A DNA stretch of 64,000 bases from Paraburkholderia dinghuensis (GCF_003837865.1 NZ_RQIS01000005.1:124001-188000), one strand, 5' to 3'. Counted from the stretch's first letter, positions 27,722 to 36,452 are shown. Notes: generated by a model from the letters alone, not told the origin. Translations and numbers: made by a program.

Positions 27722-28764
27722 AAAAAGTCCTGATCCTGGGTGTGAATGGCTTCATCGGCCACCACCTCTCCAAGCGCATTCTCGAAACCACGAACTGGGA
27801 AGTGTTCGGCATGGACATGCATACGGACCGCCTCGGCGATCTCGTCAAGCATGAGCGGATGCACTTCTTCGAAGGCGACATCACGATCAACAAGGAGTGG
27901 GTCGAATACCACGTCAAGAAGTGCGACGTGATCCTGCCACTCGTCGCGATCGCCACGCCCGCCACCTACGTGCAGCAGCCGCTGCGCGTGTTCGAACTCG
28001 ACTTCGAGGCGAACCTGCCCATCGTGCGTTCGGCCGTAAAGTACGGCAAACACCTCGTGTTCCCGTCGACCTCCGAGGTCTACGGCATGTCCACCGACGG
28101 CGAATTCGACCCGGACGCCTCGCCGCTCATCTACGGTCCGATCAACAAGCCGCGCTGGATCTACGCATGCTCGAAGCAGCTCATGGACCGCGTGATCTGG
28201 GGCTACGGCATGGAAGGCCTGAACTTCACGCTGTTCCGTCCGTTCAACTGGATCGGCCCGGGCCTCGACACGATCTACACGCCGAAGGAGGGCTCGTCGC
28301 GCGTCGTGACGCAGTTCCTCGGCCACATCGTGCGCGGCGAGAACATCAGCCTCGTCGACGGCGGCGCACAGAAGCGCGCGTTCACCGACATCGACGACGG
28401 CATCGACGCGCTCATGAAGATCATCGACAACAAGAACGGCGTGGCGTCGGGCAAGATCTACAACATCGGCAACCCGACCAACAACTTCTCGGTGCGCGAA
28501 CTCGCGCACAAGATGCTCGCGCTCGCCGCCGAATATCCGGAATACGCGGAAACCGCCAAGAAGGTGCAGCTCGTCGAAACGTCGTCGGGTGCTTACTACG
28601 GCGCGGGCTATCAGGACGTGCAGAACCGCGTGCCGAAGATCGACAACACGAAGCAGGAACTCGCCTGGGCGCCGAAGTCGACTTTCGACGACGCCCTGCG
28701 CAAGATCTTCGAAGCGTACCGAGGCCACGTCGCCGAGGCCCGCGCGCTCGTCGAACAGCAGTAA
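27718..28764 (+). CDS. arnA: UDP-glucuronate oxidative decarboxylase (ArnA C-terminal activity as a separate gene)
   Basis: Extended SDR of 348 residues that oxidises and decarboxylates UDP-glucuronate to UDP-4-keto-arabinose with NAD+. It matches the C-terminal half of E. coli ArnA. The Rossmann motif GVNGFIGHHLSKRIL is at the start; PSTSEVYGM and YACSKQLMD carry the Ser and Tyr-xxx-Lys catalytic residues. The ATG overlaps the formyltransferase stop (ATGA). Two stand-alone genes replace the fused enterobacterial enzyme. Confidence 0.95.
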   Translation: MKKVLILGVNGFIGHHLSKRILETTNWEVFGMDMHTDRLGDLVKHERMHFFEGDITINKEWVEYHVKKCDVILPLVAIATPATYVQQPLRVFELDFEANLPIVRSAVKYGKHLVFPSTSEVYGMSTDGEFDPDASPLIYGPINKPRWIYACSKQLMDRVIWGYGMEGLNFTLFRPFNWIGPGLDTIYTPKEGSSRVVTQFLGHIVRGENISLVDGGAQKRAFTDIDDGIDALMKIIDNKNGVASGKIYNIGNPTNNFSVRELAHKMLALAAEYPEYAETAKKVQLVETSSGAYYGAGYQDVQNRVPKIDNTKQELAWAPKSTFDDALRKIFEAYRGHVAEARALVEQQ

Positions 28765-28787
28765 CGCGCACGCAAGGACCTGGCAAC

Positions 28788-29684
28788 TTGGCCCGCATCG
28801 TCCTGAAAATCGACGTCGATACGCTGCGCGGCACGCGTGAAGGCGTGCCGAATCTCGCGCGCATCTTCGACCGCTACAAGGCCCGCGCGACGTTCCTCTT
28901 CAGCCTCGGCCCGGACCACACGGGCTGGGCGCTGCGCCGGGTCCTGCGTCCGGGCTTTCTGAAGAAGGTCTCGCGCACGTCCGTGGTCGAGCACTACGGC
29001 GTAAAGCAGCTGATGTACGGCGTGCTTCTGCCGGGCCCGGACATCGGCGTGCGGGCAGCCGCCGACATGCGTGCAATCCACGAGGCCGGCTTCGAATGCG
29101 GCATTCACACGTGGGATCACGTCTACTGGCAGGACAACGTGCGTAGCCGCGACAGCGACTGGACCGCGCGCGAGATGCAGAAGAGCTACGAGCGCTTCGC
29201 GCAGATCTTCGGCGCGCCACCCGTCACGCACGGCGCAGCGGGCTGGCAGATGAACGAAGCGGCCTTCGAACAGATCGACGCCTGGGGCATGCACTACGCG
29301 TCCGACGGCCGTGGGCATTCGCCGTATCTGCCGGTAGTGAAAGGCCGTACGCTGAACCATGTGCAGATGCCCACGACACTGCCCACGCTCGACGAAGTGC
29401 TCGGCGTGGACGGCATCGATACGGACACCGTCGCCGCGTGGATGCTCAAGCGCACGGAGAACAATCCGCACGATCAGGTCTTCACGCTGCATGCGGAACT
29501 CGAAGGCCAGAAGCTCGCCCCCGTCTTCGAGCAGTTGCTCGCGGGCTGGCGCGCGCAGGGCCACACATTTGCCACGATGGGCGACTACCATGCCACGCTG
29601 GACCGTGACATGCTGCCATCGTACCCTGTCACCTGGGGCGAGATCGCCGGCCGTTCGGGCGAGCTGATCGTGCAGCCCGACTGA
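28788..29684 (+). CDS. arnD: Undecaprenyl-phosphate-Ara4FN deformylase (ArnD)
   Basis: NodB-type metal-dependent deacetylase of 298 residues that removes the formyl group before the sugar is flipped. The first catalytic Asp is in LKIDVDTLRGT and the zinc ligands are in GIHTWDHVYW (HxxxH). The start is TTG at 28788: it gives the N-terminus ARIVLKIDVD, an AAGGA purine run lies about 10 bases upstream, and no ATG is near. This completes the Ara4N pathway apart from UDP-glucose dehydrogenase, which is not in the window. Confidence 0.93.
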   Translation: MARIVLKIDVDTLRGTREGVPNLARIFDRYKARATFLFSLGPDHTGWALRRVLRPGFLKKVSRTSVVEHYGVKQLMYGVLLPGPDIGVRAAADMRAIHEAGFECGIHTWDHVYWQDNVRSRDSDWTAREMQKSYERFAQIFGAPPVTHGAAGWQMNEAAFEQIDAWGMHYASDGRGHSPYLPVVKGRTLNHVQMPTTLPTLDEVLGVDGIDTDTVAAWMLKRTENNPHDQVFTLHAELEGQKLAPVFEQLLAGWRAQGHTFATMGDYHATLDRDMLPSYPVTWGEIAGRSGELIVQPD

Positions 29685-29821
29685 ACCCGCCTCCCGTGCG
29701 CGCGTGCCGCCCCGAGGTGGCCGCCGTCCCGGTGACGCGGCGCACACCGGCGTGTGTGCTCTCGCCAGCGCCCTTTCCGCGCGCCGCGCGCATCGCCCGA
29801 CAATAACGACCGGAGAAACAC

Positions 29822-30283
29822 GTGTCCATCGCAGTCGACCAACCCGTTCCCGACTTCACGGCGCCTGCCACCGGCGGCGACTTCACGCTGTCGAGCCTCA
29901 AGGGCAGCAAGGTGGTCCTGTACTTTTATCCGAAAGACAACACGCCAGGCTGCACGACCGAAGGGCTGCAGTTCCGCGATCTCCATCCGAAGTTCAAGCG
30001 GGCGGGCGCACAGATCGTCGGCGTCTCGCGCGACAGCGTGCGCTCGCACGACAACTTCAAGGCCAAGCTCGAACTGCCGTTTACCTTGGTATCGGATGCG
30101 GACGAAGCGCTGTGCACGCTCTTCGATGTCATCAAATTGAAGAAAATGTATGGCAAAGAAGTTCGTGGAATCGAACGCTCCACTTTCCTCATCGACGCCG
30201 ACGGCGTGCTGCGCCGCGAGTGGCGCGGCATCAAGGTCCCGGGCCACGTAGACGAGGTTCTGGAGGCTGTACAAGCGCTTTGA
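29822..30283 (+). CDS. bcp: Thioredoxin-dependent peroxiredoxin Bcp (PrxQ type)
   Basis: Atypical 2-Cys/1-Cys peroxiredoxin of 153 residues that reduces hydroperoxides with thioredoxin. The peroxidatic cysteine is in PKDNTPGCTTEG (Cys about 45). The PrxQ-type resolving Cys five residues later is absent (TTEGL), so recycling must use another thiol; a second Cys lies in ALCTLFD near 98. Start GTG with GGAG 8-10 bases upstream. Cytosolic. It stands alone after the Ara4N genes. Confidence 0.92.
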   Translation: MSIAVDQPVPDFTAPATGGDFTLSSLKGSKVVLYFYPKDNTPGCTTEGLQFRDLHPKFKRAGAQIVGVSRDSVRSHDNFKAKLELPFTLVSDADEALCTLFDVIKLKKMYGKEVRGIERSTFLIDADGVLRREWRGIKVPGHVDEVLEAVQAL

Positions 30284-30296
30284 GGCGCGTTATATT
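30268..30296 (+). promoter_or_regulatory. Promoter in front of the bcp-phoH structured RNA
   Basis: TGTACA (30268-30273, 4 of 6) and TATATT (30291-30296, 5 of 6) with exactly 17 bases between them. It overlaps the 3' end of bcp and would start a transcript near 30303. Confidence 0.55.
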
Positions 30297-30302
30297 GGGT
30301 TT

Positions 30303-30447
30303 TAATGAGTGCCTGTCCACCCCATTTTCTGTCGCGTTGCGAACGAGGTGCAGCCGGACTTCCGAAGGTCGGCTACGCATACCCGGGGCAACACGCCACT
30401 ACCGCAGTCGAGCCGCTTGCCTCGTTAGCCGGGGCAGCGGCTTTTTT
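30303..30447 (+). ncRNA. Candidate structured RNA: small RNA or attenuator leader of phoH
   Basis: A transcript of about 145 bases is bounded by the promoter above and an intrinsic terminator. Predicted pairings: GCGTTGC (30334-30340) with GCAACACGC (30388-30396) encloses a hairpin built on AGCCG (30352-30356) and CGGCT (30369-30373). AACGAGG (30342-30348) is a perfect complement of CCTCGTT (30420-30426), which lies in the terminator's left arm and loop. That would allow an antiterminator, so the unit may control phoH 215 bases downstream. I do not recognise a known riboswitch or sRNA family. Confidence 0.45.
30412..30447 (+). terminator. Intrinsic terminator between bcp and phoH
   Basis: GCCGCT-T-GCC (30412-30421) pairs with GGCAGCGGC-type sequence (30433-30441) around a loop, followed by six T (30442-30447). 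Confidence 0.85.
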
Positions 30448-30661
30448 GTTGGCTTTTTTGTCTGCAATCCCGCCATCGCCGCGACGGATTACCCTCCGGT
30501 CGCGCGTCTTTGCCAAGGAGGCGATCGAAAACCAGGCGAACCGGCATTTCCAGACCTGAGCGCGCACCGAGCGCGGCAGCGCGTGGCGCCCACCCGGTGC
30601 CACCCGCACCGCCCGAAAGCGCACCTACTCGACCACTCGACCCGAATTTTCGAGGGACACC

Positions 30662-32488
30662 ATGCCTTTGCCTACCCCCCCCAGCAAGCTCGGAAACCTG
30701 CTGCCGCCCGAAGAATTCAAGGCGCGAGCGCGTAGTACGCGCGGCACCCGGAAGGCGGCGAGCGAGAACGACGCAAGCGACGTGACGGAATACAGTCCCG
30801 CGAACGTTGCCGAGCCGATGACGCCCGCAGCGAATGCCGCCACCACGCTGCGCACGGTGCCGCTGCCCTCCGGCAGCGCGGAGCTGGCCGCCCTCGAGCC
30901 TGTGACAGCCGCGCCTGCCCGCAAGCGCAAGCAACCGCAGCAAGCTGCACTGCTGCAGCCGGTTCAAGCGCGCGCCGAGCCCGAAACGCCTGTCGCACGC
31001 AGCGGCAAGCAGTCGCCCGCGAAGCCGGACACGACCGCGGCCGCCGGCACGCGCGGTGCCGCGAAGAAGCGTCTGCATCCTGAAGAAAGCAGCCAGGTGC
31101 GCAAGCTCTTCGTGCTCGACACGAACGTGCTGATGCACGATCCGACCTGTCTCTTCCGCTTCGAGGAACACGACGTCTATCTGCCGATGATGACGCTCGA
31201 GGAACTCGACAATCACAAGAAGGGCATGTCCGAAGTGGCGCGCAACGCGCGCCAGGTGAGCCGCACGCTCGACCAGCTGGTCGCGAACGCGGGCACGATC
31301 TCGGAAGGCATTTCGCTCGCACGACTTGGAAGCCGTGAGGCGCTCGGCCGGCTGTACTTCCAGACGACGCTCACGCACATCGAACCGGTCGACGGCCTGC
31401 CCGAGGGCAAGGCGGACAACCAGATCCTCGGCGTCGTGCGCGCGCTACAGCGCGACCGGCCGGACCGCCTCGTCGTGCTGGTGTCGAAAGACATCAACAT
31501 GCGCATCAAGGCGCACGCGCTCGGCCTGCCCGCGGAAGACTACTTCAACGACCAGGTTCTGGAAGACAAGGACCTGCTCTACTCGGGCATCCGTGCGTTG
31601 CCGCAGGACTTCTGGACGAAGCACGCGAAGGGCATGGAGTCGTGGCAGGACACGAAGACCGGCACGACCTACTACCGCGTGACTGGCCCGGAATGCGCAT
31701 CGATGCTCGTGAACGAGTTCGTCTATCTGGAGCCGCAGAACGGCGAGCCGGCGTTCCACGCGATCGTGCGTGAACTCAACGGCAAGACGGCGCTCCTGCA
31801 GACGCTGCGCGACTACGGCCATCACAAGAACAACGTGTGGGGCATCACGGCACGCAACCGCGAGCAGAACTTCGCGCTCAACCTGCTGATGAACCCCGAG
31901 ATCGACTTCGTCACGCTACTCGGCCAGGCGGGCACGGGCAAAACGCTCGTTGCGCTCGCGGCAGGTCTCGCGCAGGTACTCGACGACAAGCGCTACAACG
32001 AAATCATCGTGACGCGCGCGACGGTGCCGGTGGGCGAGGACATCGGTTTCCTGCCGGGTACGGAAGAAGAAAAGATGCAGCCGTGGATGGGTGCCTTCGA
32101 CGACAACCTCGAAGTGCTCCAGAAAACCGATGACGCGGCTGGTGAATGGGGCCGCGCGGCCACGCAGGAACTGATCCGCTCGCGGCTGAAGGTGAAGAGC
32201 ATGAACTTCATGCGTGGACGCACCTTCGTCGACAAGTACCTCATCATCGACGAGGCGCAGAACCTCACGCCGAAGCAGATGAAGACGCTCGTCACGCGCG
32301 CGGGTCCGGGCACGAAGATCGTGTGCCTCGGCAATATCGCGCAGATCGACACGCCTTATCTGACCGAAGGCAGCTCGGGCCTCACGTATGTCGTCGACCG
32401 CTTCAAGGGATGGGCGCACAGCGGCCACGTGACGCTCGCACGCGGCGAACGCTCGCGACTGGCCGATTACGCATCGGATATCCTGTAA
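30662..32488 (+). CDS. PhoH family ATPase with N-terminal PIN domain
   Basis: 608-residue protein. Residues 1-145 are disordered, Ala/Pro/basic. A PIN nuclease-like domain follows (about 148-290), starting at FVLDTNVLMHDP with acidic residues in KDINMRIK. The PhoH P-loop domain covers about 390-605: Walker A GQAGTGKT (421-428) and Walker B LIIDEAQN. PIN-PhoH fusions of this type (PhoH2) act as RNA helicase/ribonucleases in mycobacteria; here that is only inferred. The gene may be controlled by the structured RNA upstream and ends at a strong terminator. Confidence 0.9.
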   Translation: MPLPTPPSKLGNLLPPEEFKARARSTRGTRKAASENDASDVTEYSPANVAEPMTPAANAATTLRTVPLPSGSAELAALEPVTAAPARKRKQPQQAALLQPVQARAEPETPVARSGKQSPAKPDTTAAAGTRGAAKKRLHPEESSQVRKLFVLDTNVLMHDPTCLFRFEEHDVYLPMMTLEELDNHKKGMSEVARNARQVSRTLDQLVANAGTISEGISLARLGSREALGRLYFQTTLTHIEPVDGLPEGKADNQILGVVRALQRDRPDRLVVLVSKDINMRIKAHALGLPAEDYFNDQVLEDKDLLYSGIRALPQDFWTKHAKGMESWQDTKTGTTYYRVTGPECASMLVNEFVYLEPQNGEPAFHAIVRELNGKTALLQTLRDYGHHKNNVWGITARNREQNFALNLLMNPEIDFVTLLGQAGTGKTLVALAAGLAQVLDDKRYNEIIVTRATVPVGEDIGFLPGTEEEKMQPWMGAFDDNLEVLQKTDDAAGEWGRAATQELIRSRLKVKSMNFMRGRTFVDKYLIIDEAQNLTPKQMKTLVTRAGPGTKIVCLGNIAQIDTPYLTEGSSGLTYVVDRFKGWAHSGHVTLARGERSRLADYASDIL

Positions 32489-32521
32489 GCACATCGCGGG
32501 CGCACCGCGCACGCCGTTCTG

Positions 32522-32559
32522 AAGGGCCGTAACTGGATCGCCAGATACGGCCCTTTTTT
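32522..32559 (+). terminator. Intrinsic terminator of the PIN-PhoH gene
   Basis: AAGGGCCGTA (32522-32531) pairs with TACGGCCCTT (32546-32555), with an inner CTGG/CCAG stem closing an ATCG loop. A T run extends to 32559. Confidence 0.92.
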
Positions 32560-32708
32560 ATGGTCGAGCGTCCCGGTAAAGCAACAGTTGGCGCACGAAC
32601 CTCATGTAAATTGTCAAGAATTCTTGCGAGCGCCCCGCCAGACGGGCTACCATCGCCGCATCACCAGCTATCCACCGCGGCGAGCGCCCTCGCCCGCCAC
32701 AGCGTTTC

Positions 32709-33788
32709 ATGCGCCGACTCTGGCTTCCGCTACTGATCGTGGTCTTTCTCGCGGCGTGTTCGAGTACGCCGGATAGAGTCGCGCGCAGCGGCAGCTCGTC
32801 CACAGGCTCTGACGCCTTGCGCACGCGGCCGCCCGGCCTCCCGAATTTCGTCGATCACAGTATCGGCCGCGAAGAGATCTCGATCCAGGCGATGGGGCTC
32901 GTCGGCATTCCATACCGCTGGGGCGGCAATACGCCCGATAGCGGCTTCGATTGCAGCGGCCTCGTCAAATACGTGCTCGCGCGATCGGCGTCCGTTAGCT
33001 TGCCGCGCACCACCGCCGAGATGAGCGAGCGCGGCCAGTCGATCGATCCCGGCGAAATCGCCGCCGGCGACCTCGTGTTTTTTAATACGACCGGGCGTCC
33101 GCATTCACATGTCGGCATCTATGTCGGCAATCTGCGCTTCGTCAACGCGCCCTCGACGGGCGGAACAGTGCGACTCGACTATCTGACGAACTCTTACTGG
33201 GCCAAACGCTTCGACGGCATACGTCGAATGGCGCCACCGAGGAACGCACCGGCACCGTTCGATACGCCGACATGGGAGGCGTCCGCGCCGGTGCAACACC
33301 CTGCCACCGTGGCTACGGCAACGGCGGTGGAGCAGAGCCGGCCAATGCCCACTGCTCCGTCTGCACCCGCCTCGCCGCCCGCACCGGCAGTGGCGGACGC
33401 GTTTGAGCCGCCTCCCGCAGCCCTCAGCACGGCGCATGTGCAGGCGCGCAGCGCTGGGGCAGTGACACCGGCTGTTGCGCCGTCCACTTCGATTGCGACC
33501 GGCAGCGGTGGCGCCACGCCGGGCCCGATTGCCAACGCAAGCACGCCGGCTGTGCCGAGTCAGCCTGACCCGATCAACGCCACCGCGGACGCCTTCGAAC
33601 CGCCTCCGCCCGCCGCCATTGCCGCCGCGCGGCAGGCTGCGCAGGCGGGGTCGGTTTCTGTCACACCCCCGGCATCCTCGACCCAACCGGCGCCGTTCGT
33701 GCGCGCTTCGACGACCATCGGCGCGCCGCGCGCACCGGCGCAAACAATCGACGACCCTATCGCCCGCTTCGCGAACAGCGCTTTCTGA
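32709..33788 (+). CDS. NlpC/P60 lipoprotein endopeptidase with Pro/Ala-rich tail
   Basis: Predicted peptidoglycan hydrolase of 359 residues. The signal peptide ends in a lipobox (LAAC, Cys17), so it is probably anchored to a membrane. The NlpC/P60 (C40) domain spans about 55-175, with the catalytic Cys in GFDCSGLV (Cys82) and His in HSHVGIY (His134); such enzymes cut D-Glu-mDAP bonds in stem peptides. Residues 176-359 are low-complexity Pro/Ala/Thr with an imperfect repeat: DAFEPPP occurs at about 230-236 and 294-300. It is a single gene. Confidence 0.9.
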   Translation: MRRLWLPLLIVVFLAACSSTPDRVARSGSSSTGSDALRTRPPGLPNFVDHSIGREEISIQAMGLVGIPYRWGGNTPDSGFDCSGLVKYVLARSASVSLPRTTAEMSERGQSIDPGEIAAGDLVFFNTTGRPHSHVGIYVGNLRFVNAPSTGGTVRLDYLTNSYWAKRFDGIRRMAPPRNAPAPFDTPTWEASAPVQHPATVATATAVEQSRPMPTAPSAPASPPAPAVADAFEPPPAALSTAHVQARSAGAVTPAVAPSTSIATGSGGATPGPIANASTPAVPSQPDPINATADAFEPPPPAAIAAARQAAQAGSVSVTPPASSTQPAPFVRASTTIGAPRAPAQTIDDPIARFANSAF

Positions 33789-33904
33789 TTTCCCGCACGC
33801 TCCGGCGTGCGCCCTTGTCCGCGTCCTTGTCCAAATGGCCAGCAAGGTTTTCGTGGCCCCCTGCGTCTGCTATCGTTTTGGTACTTTTTCGCAGCGAGGC
33901 AGCG

Positions 33905-34723
33905 ATGGATCTCGGACTCAGCAACAAGGTAGTACTGGTGACGGGTGGTAGTAAGGGCATCGGGCTCGCTTGCGCCCGCGCGTTCGCGAAAGAAGGTGCG
34001 AAAGTCGCAATCGTGTCGCGCGACCCGGCCAACCTCGCCCGCGCGCGCGAGCAACTCGCGAGTGAGGGCCTGCACATCCATCTCACGCGCGCCGACCTGC
34101 ACGAACCGCACAGCGCGGCGGACGTAGTCGAAGATGTGTCGACAGCCGTAGGGCCAATCGACATCCTCATCAACAGCGCGGGCGCGGCACGCCGTTACGA
34201 TCCGGAAACGCTAGACGCCGACGCGTTCAAGGCGGCAATGGAAGCGAAGTACTTTCCGTACATCTACCCGCAACAGGAAGTGCTTCGGCGGATGGTGGAA
34301 CGCGCAAAGGCCGGCATGAAAGCGGGCGCGACGGCCGAACCCGGAACGATCATCAACATCATCGGCATGGGCGGGAAGCACGCTAGTGACATCCATATCG
34401 CGGGCGGTGCCGCCAATGCCGCACTCATGCTCGCGACGGTGGGACTTGCGCACTATCACGCTCGCTACGGCATCCGCATCAACGCCATCAACCCGGGCGC
34501 GACGCTCACGGAGCGACTGCAGGAAGCGCTGAAGCTGGAAGCAGAACGGGAAGGCATCGACGAAGCAACGGCGCTCGCGCGCGGGCAAGCAAAATTGCCG
34601 CTCGGACGGTACGCGAAGCCCGAGGAAATTGCAGACGTCGCGCTATTTCTGGCGAGCCCCCGTGCGAGCTATGTCACTGGAGCGCTCATTCCGATGGACG
34701 GCGGGGGCGCGCCGATCATCTGA
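33905..34723 (+). CDS. SDR-fold protein lacking the usual catalytic Tyr and Lys
   Basis: 272 residues with a clear Rossmann cofactor motif (TGGSKGIG, 13-20) and the structural NSAG (90-93). C-terminal INAINPGAT and YVTGALIPMDGG are also typical of classical SDR proteins. Where the family has Tyr-x-x-x-Lys, the aligned positions read Gly167 and Asn171 (GGAANAAL), and the catalytic Ser position is Gly154. Ordinary alcohol/ketone oxidoreduction is therefore doubtful. Start at the ATG preceding DLGLSNKV. Function not known. Confidence 0.85.
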   Translation: MDLGLSNKVVLVTGGSKGIGLACARAFAKEGAKVAIVSRDPANLARAREQLASEGLHIHLTRADLHEPHSAADVVEDVSTAVGPIDILINSAGAARRYDPETLDADAFKAAMEAKYFPYIYPQQEVLRRMVERAKAGMKAGATAEPGTIINIIGMGGKHASDIHIAGGAANAALMLATVGLAHYHARYGIRINAINPGATLTERLQEALKLEAEREGIDEATALARGQAKLPLGRYAKPEEIADVALFLASPRASYVTGALIPMDGGGAPII

Positions 34724-34768
34724 CCGGGGCTTGATTTGCGCGCGCGACCGGCGCTTTGATACGACGGT

Positions 34769-34796
34769 CCGGCGCTGCCACGTGCGACAGCGCCGG
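34769..34796. terminator. Hairpin between convergent SDR-like gene and pit
   Basis: CCGGCGCTG (34769-34777) and CAGCGCCGG (34788-34796) form a perfect 9-bp stem with a 10-base loop. There is no T run, so any terminator role is inferred from the position between converging genes. Confidence 0.4.
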
Positions 34797-34804
34797 GCAT
34801 CGCC

Positions 34805-35815
34805 TTACATCAGGCGGTGGCCGATCCACCAGGCCGCGGCAGAGAGCGCCGCCGAAGCCGGAATAGTCAGAATCCACGCCCAGACGATATTGCCTGCCAC
34901 GCCCCAGCGCACAGCCGAAAGCTTCCGGGTGGCGCCCACACCGACGATCGCGCCGGTGATGGTGTGCGTCGTCGAAACGGGAATGCCAAGCCAGGACGCA
35001 GTGAAAAGCGTCATCGCCCCGCCCGTCTCTGCGCAGAACCCGCCGACCGGCTTGAGCTTGGTGATCTTCTGCCCCATCGTCCGGACAATCCGCCAGCCGC
35101 CGAACAGCGTGCCGAGGCCCATCGACAGGTAGCAACCGCCCACGACCCAGATCGGCGGCGCGTCGGCGGTAGCTGCAGCGTAGCCTGTGGCGATCAGCAG
35201 CATCCAGATGATGCCGATGGTCTTCTGCGCGTCGTTACCGCCATGGCCAAGGCTGTAGAGACTCGCGGAAATCAGCTGAAGGCGACGGAATCGCCGGTCC
35301 ACCTTGCTGGGTGGTGTGCGGAAATAGAGCCACGACACCAGCAGCATGAAGAACGAGCCGAGGATGAAACCAAGCAGCGGTGAGAGGAAGATGAACGCGA
35401 CAGTGTTCATCAGGCCGTGCATGTTCAGCGAGTGCCAGCCCGACTTCGCGAGCGCCGACCCCACGAGACCGCCGATCAGCGCATGCGAGGAACTGGACGG
35501 GATCCCGTAGTACCAGGTCAGCACGTTCCAGCCGATCGCACCCATCAGCGCGCCGAACACGACGTAGTGATCGACGATATCGGGGTCGATGGTGCCCTTG
35601 CCCACCGTCTGCGCCACCTTCAGGTGGAAGACGAAATAGGCGATGACGTTGAACATGGCCGCGAAAGCCACGGCCTGCTGCGGCTTGAGCACGCCGGTCG
35701 ACACGACGGTGGCGATCGAGTTCGCCGCGTCGTGAAAGCCGTTCATGAAGTCGAAGATGAGCGAAATGGCCACGAGCGACGCGACCACCCAGATGGCGAG
35801 TTGTATCGATTGCAT
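34805..35815 (-). CDS. pit: Inorganic phosphate transporter, Pit family
   Basis: Low-affinity phosphate (metal phosphate) symporter of 336 residues with about 10 membrane helices. The two PiT signature regions are GFHDAANSIATVVSTG near the N-terminus and LGHGGNDAQKTIG in the second half. I used the ATG giving MQSIQLAIWVVA. The start is 10 bases after the DUF47 gene stop, a common pairing in which the DUF47 protein influences the transporter. Confidence 0.94.
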   Translation of the reverse strand: MQSIQLAIWVVASLVAISLIFDFMNGFHDAANSIATVVSTGVLKPQQAVAFAAMFNVIAYFVFHLKVAQTVGKGTIDPDIVDHYVVFGALMGAIGWNVLTWYYGIPSSSSHALIGGLVGSALAKSGWHSLNMHGLMNTVAFIFLSPLLGFILGSFFMLLVSWLYFRTPPSKVDRRFRRLQLISASLYSLGHGGNDAQKTIGIIWMLLIATGYAAATADAPPIWVVGGCYLSMGLGTLFGGWRIVRTMGQKITKLKPVGGFCAETGGAMTLFTASWLGIPVSTTHTITGAIVGVGATRKLSAVRWGVAGNIVWAWILTIPASAALSAAAWWIGHRLM

Positions 35816-35825
35816 CGCGGCGGAC

Positions 35826-36452
35826 TCAGGCGTTTTCCAGCACGATGCCTTCGATGATGTTCGCGACATCCTCGCACTTGTCGGTGACGGCTTCGAGCAA
35901 TTCGTAGATCGCCTTCAGCTTGATCAGCGTCTTGACGTTGTCTTCCTCGCGGAAGAGCTTCGACATCGCCGAACGCAGCAGCCGGTCCGCCTCGGACTCG
36001 AGCCGGTCGATCTCCTCGCAGGCCTTCAGGATCTCGCGCGCCTGCTTCATGTCGGACAGCAGCGCGACGGCGGCTTCGACGCGCCCGACGCATGCCGTGC
36101 AGACACGTGCCAGCTGGTTCGCTTCGGCCGTCACTGCCTGAACGTCATAGAGCGAAATGGCGGTGGCCACGTCCTCCATCAGGTCGAGCACGTCGTCCAT
36201 CGTCGAGATCAGCTTGTGGATCTCGTCACGGTCGAGCGGCGTGATGAAGGTCTTGTGCAGCAGGTCGATCGCCTCGTGGGTCAGCTTGTCAGCCGCCTTC
36301 TCGGCGGCCTGGACATTCTGCTTGTGGACTTCGGCATCGGCCAGGTTGTCCATCAGAAGCTCGAGCTCCCGGCTTGCAGAAACGAGGCACTTTGCGTGCG
36401 CATTAAAGATTTCGAAAAACTTGCCCTCAGTGGGCATGAATCGGCCGAACAT
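35826..36452 (-). CDS. DUF47 (PhoU-like) phosphate transport regulator
   Basis: Helical bundle protein of 208 residues, related to PhoU (MFGRFMPTEGKFFEIFNAHA start). Acidic/His patches such as EIHKLISTMDDVLD could bind metal. Such proteins are usually encoded beside Pit transporters and are thought to regulate phosphate uptake. It is the first gene of the pit pair, and a 22-bp periodic repeat lies directly upstream. Start chosen at MFGRF, the conserved family N-terminus. Confidence 0.9.
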   Translation of the reverse strand: MFGRFMPTEGKFFEIFNAHAKCLVSASRELELLMDNLADAEVHKQNVQAAEKAADKLTHEAIDLLHKTFITPLDRDEIHKLISTMDDVLDLMEDVATAISLYDVQAVTAEANQLARVCTACVGRVEAAVALLSDMKQAREILKACEEIDRLESEADRLLRSAMSKLFREEDNVKTLIKLKAIYELLEAVTDKCEDVANIIEGIVLENA

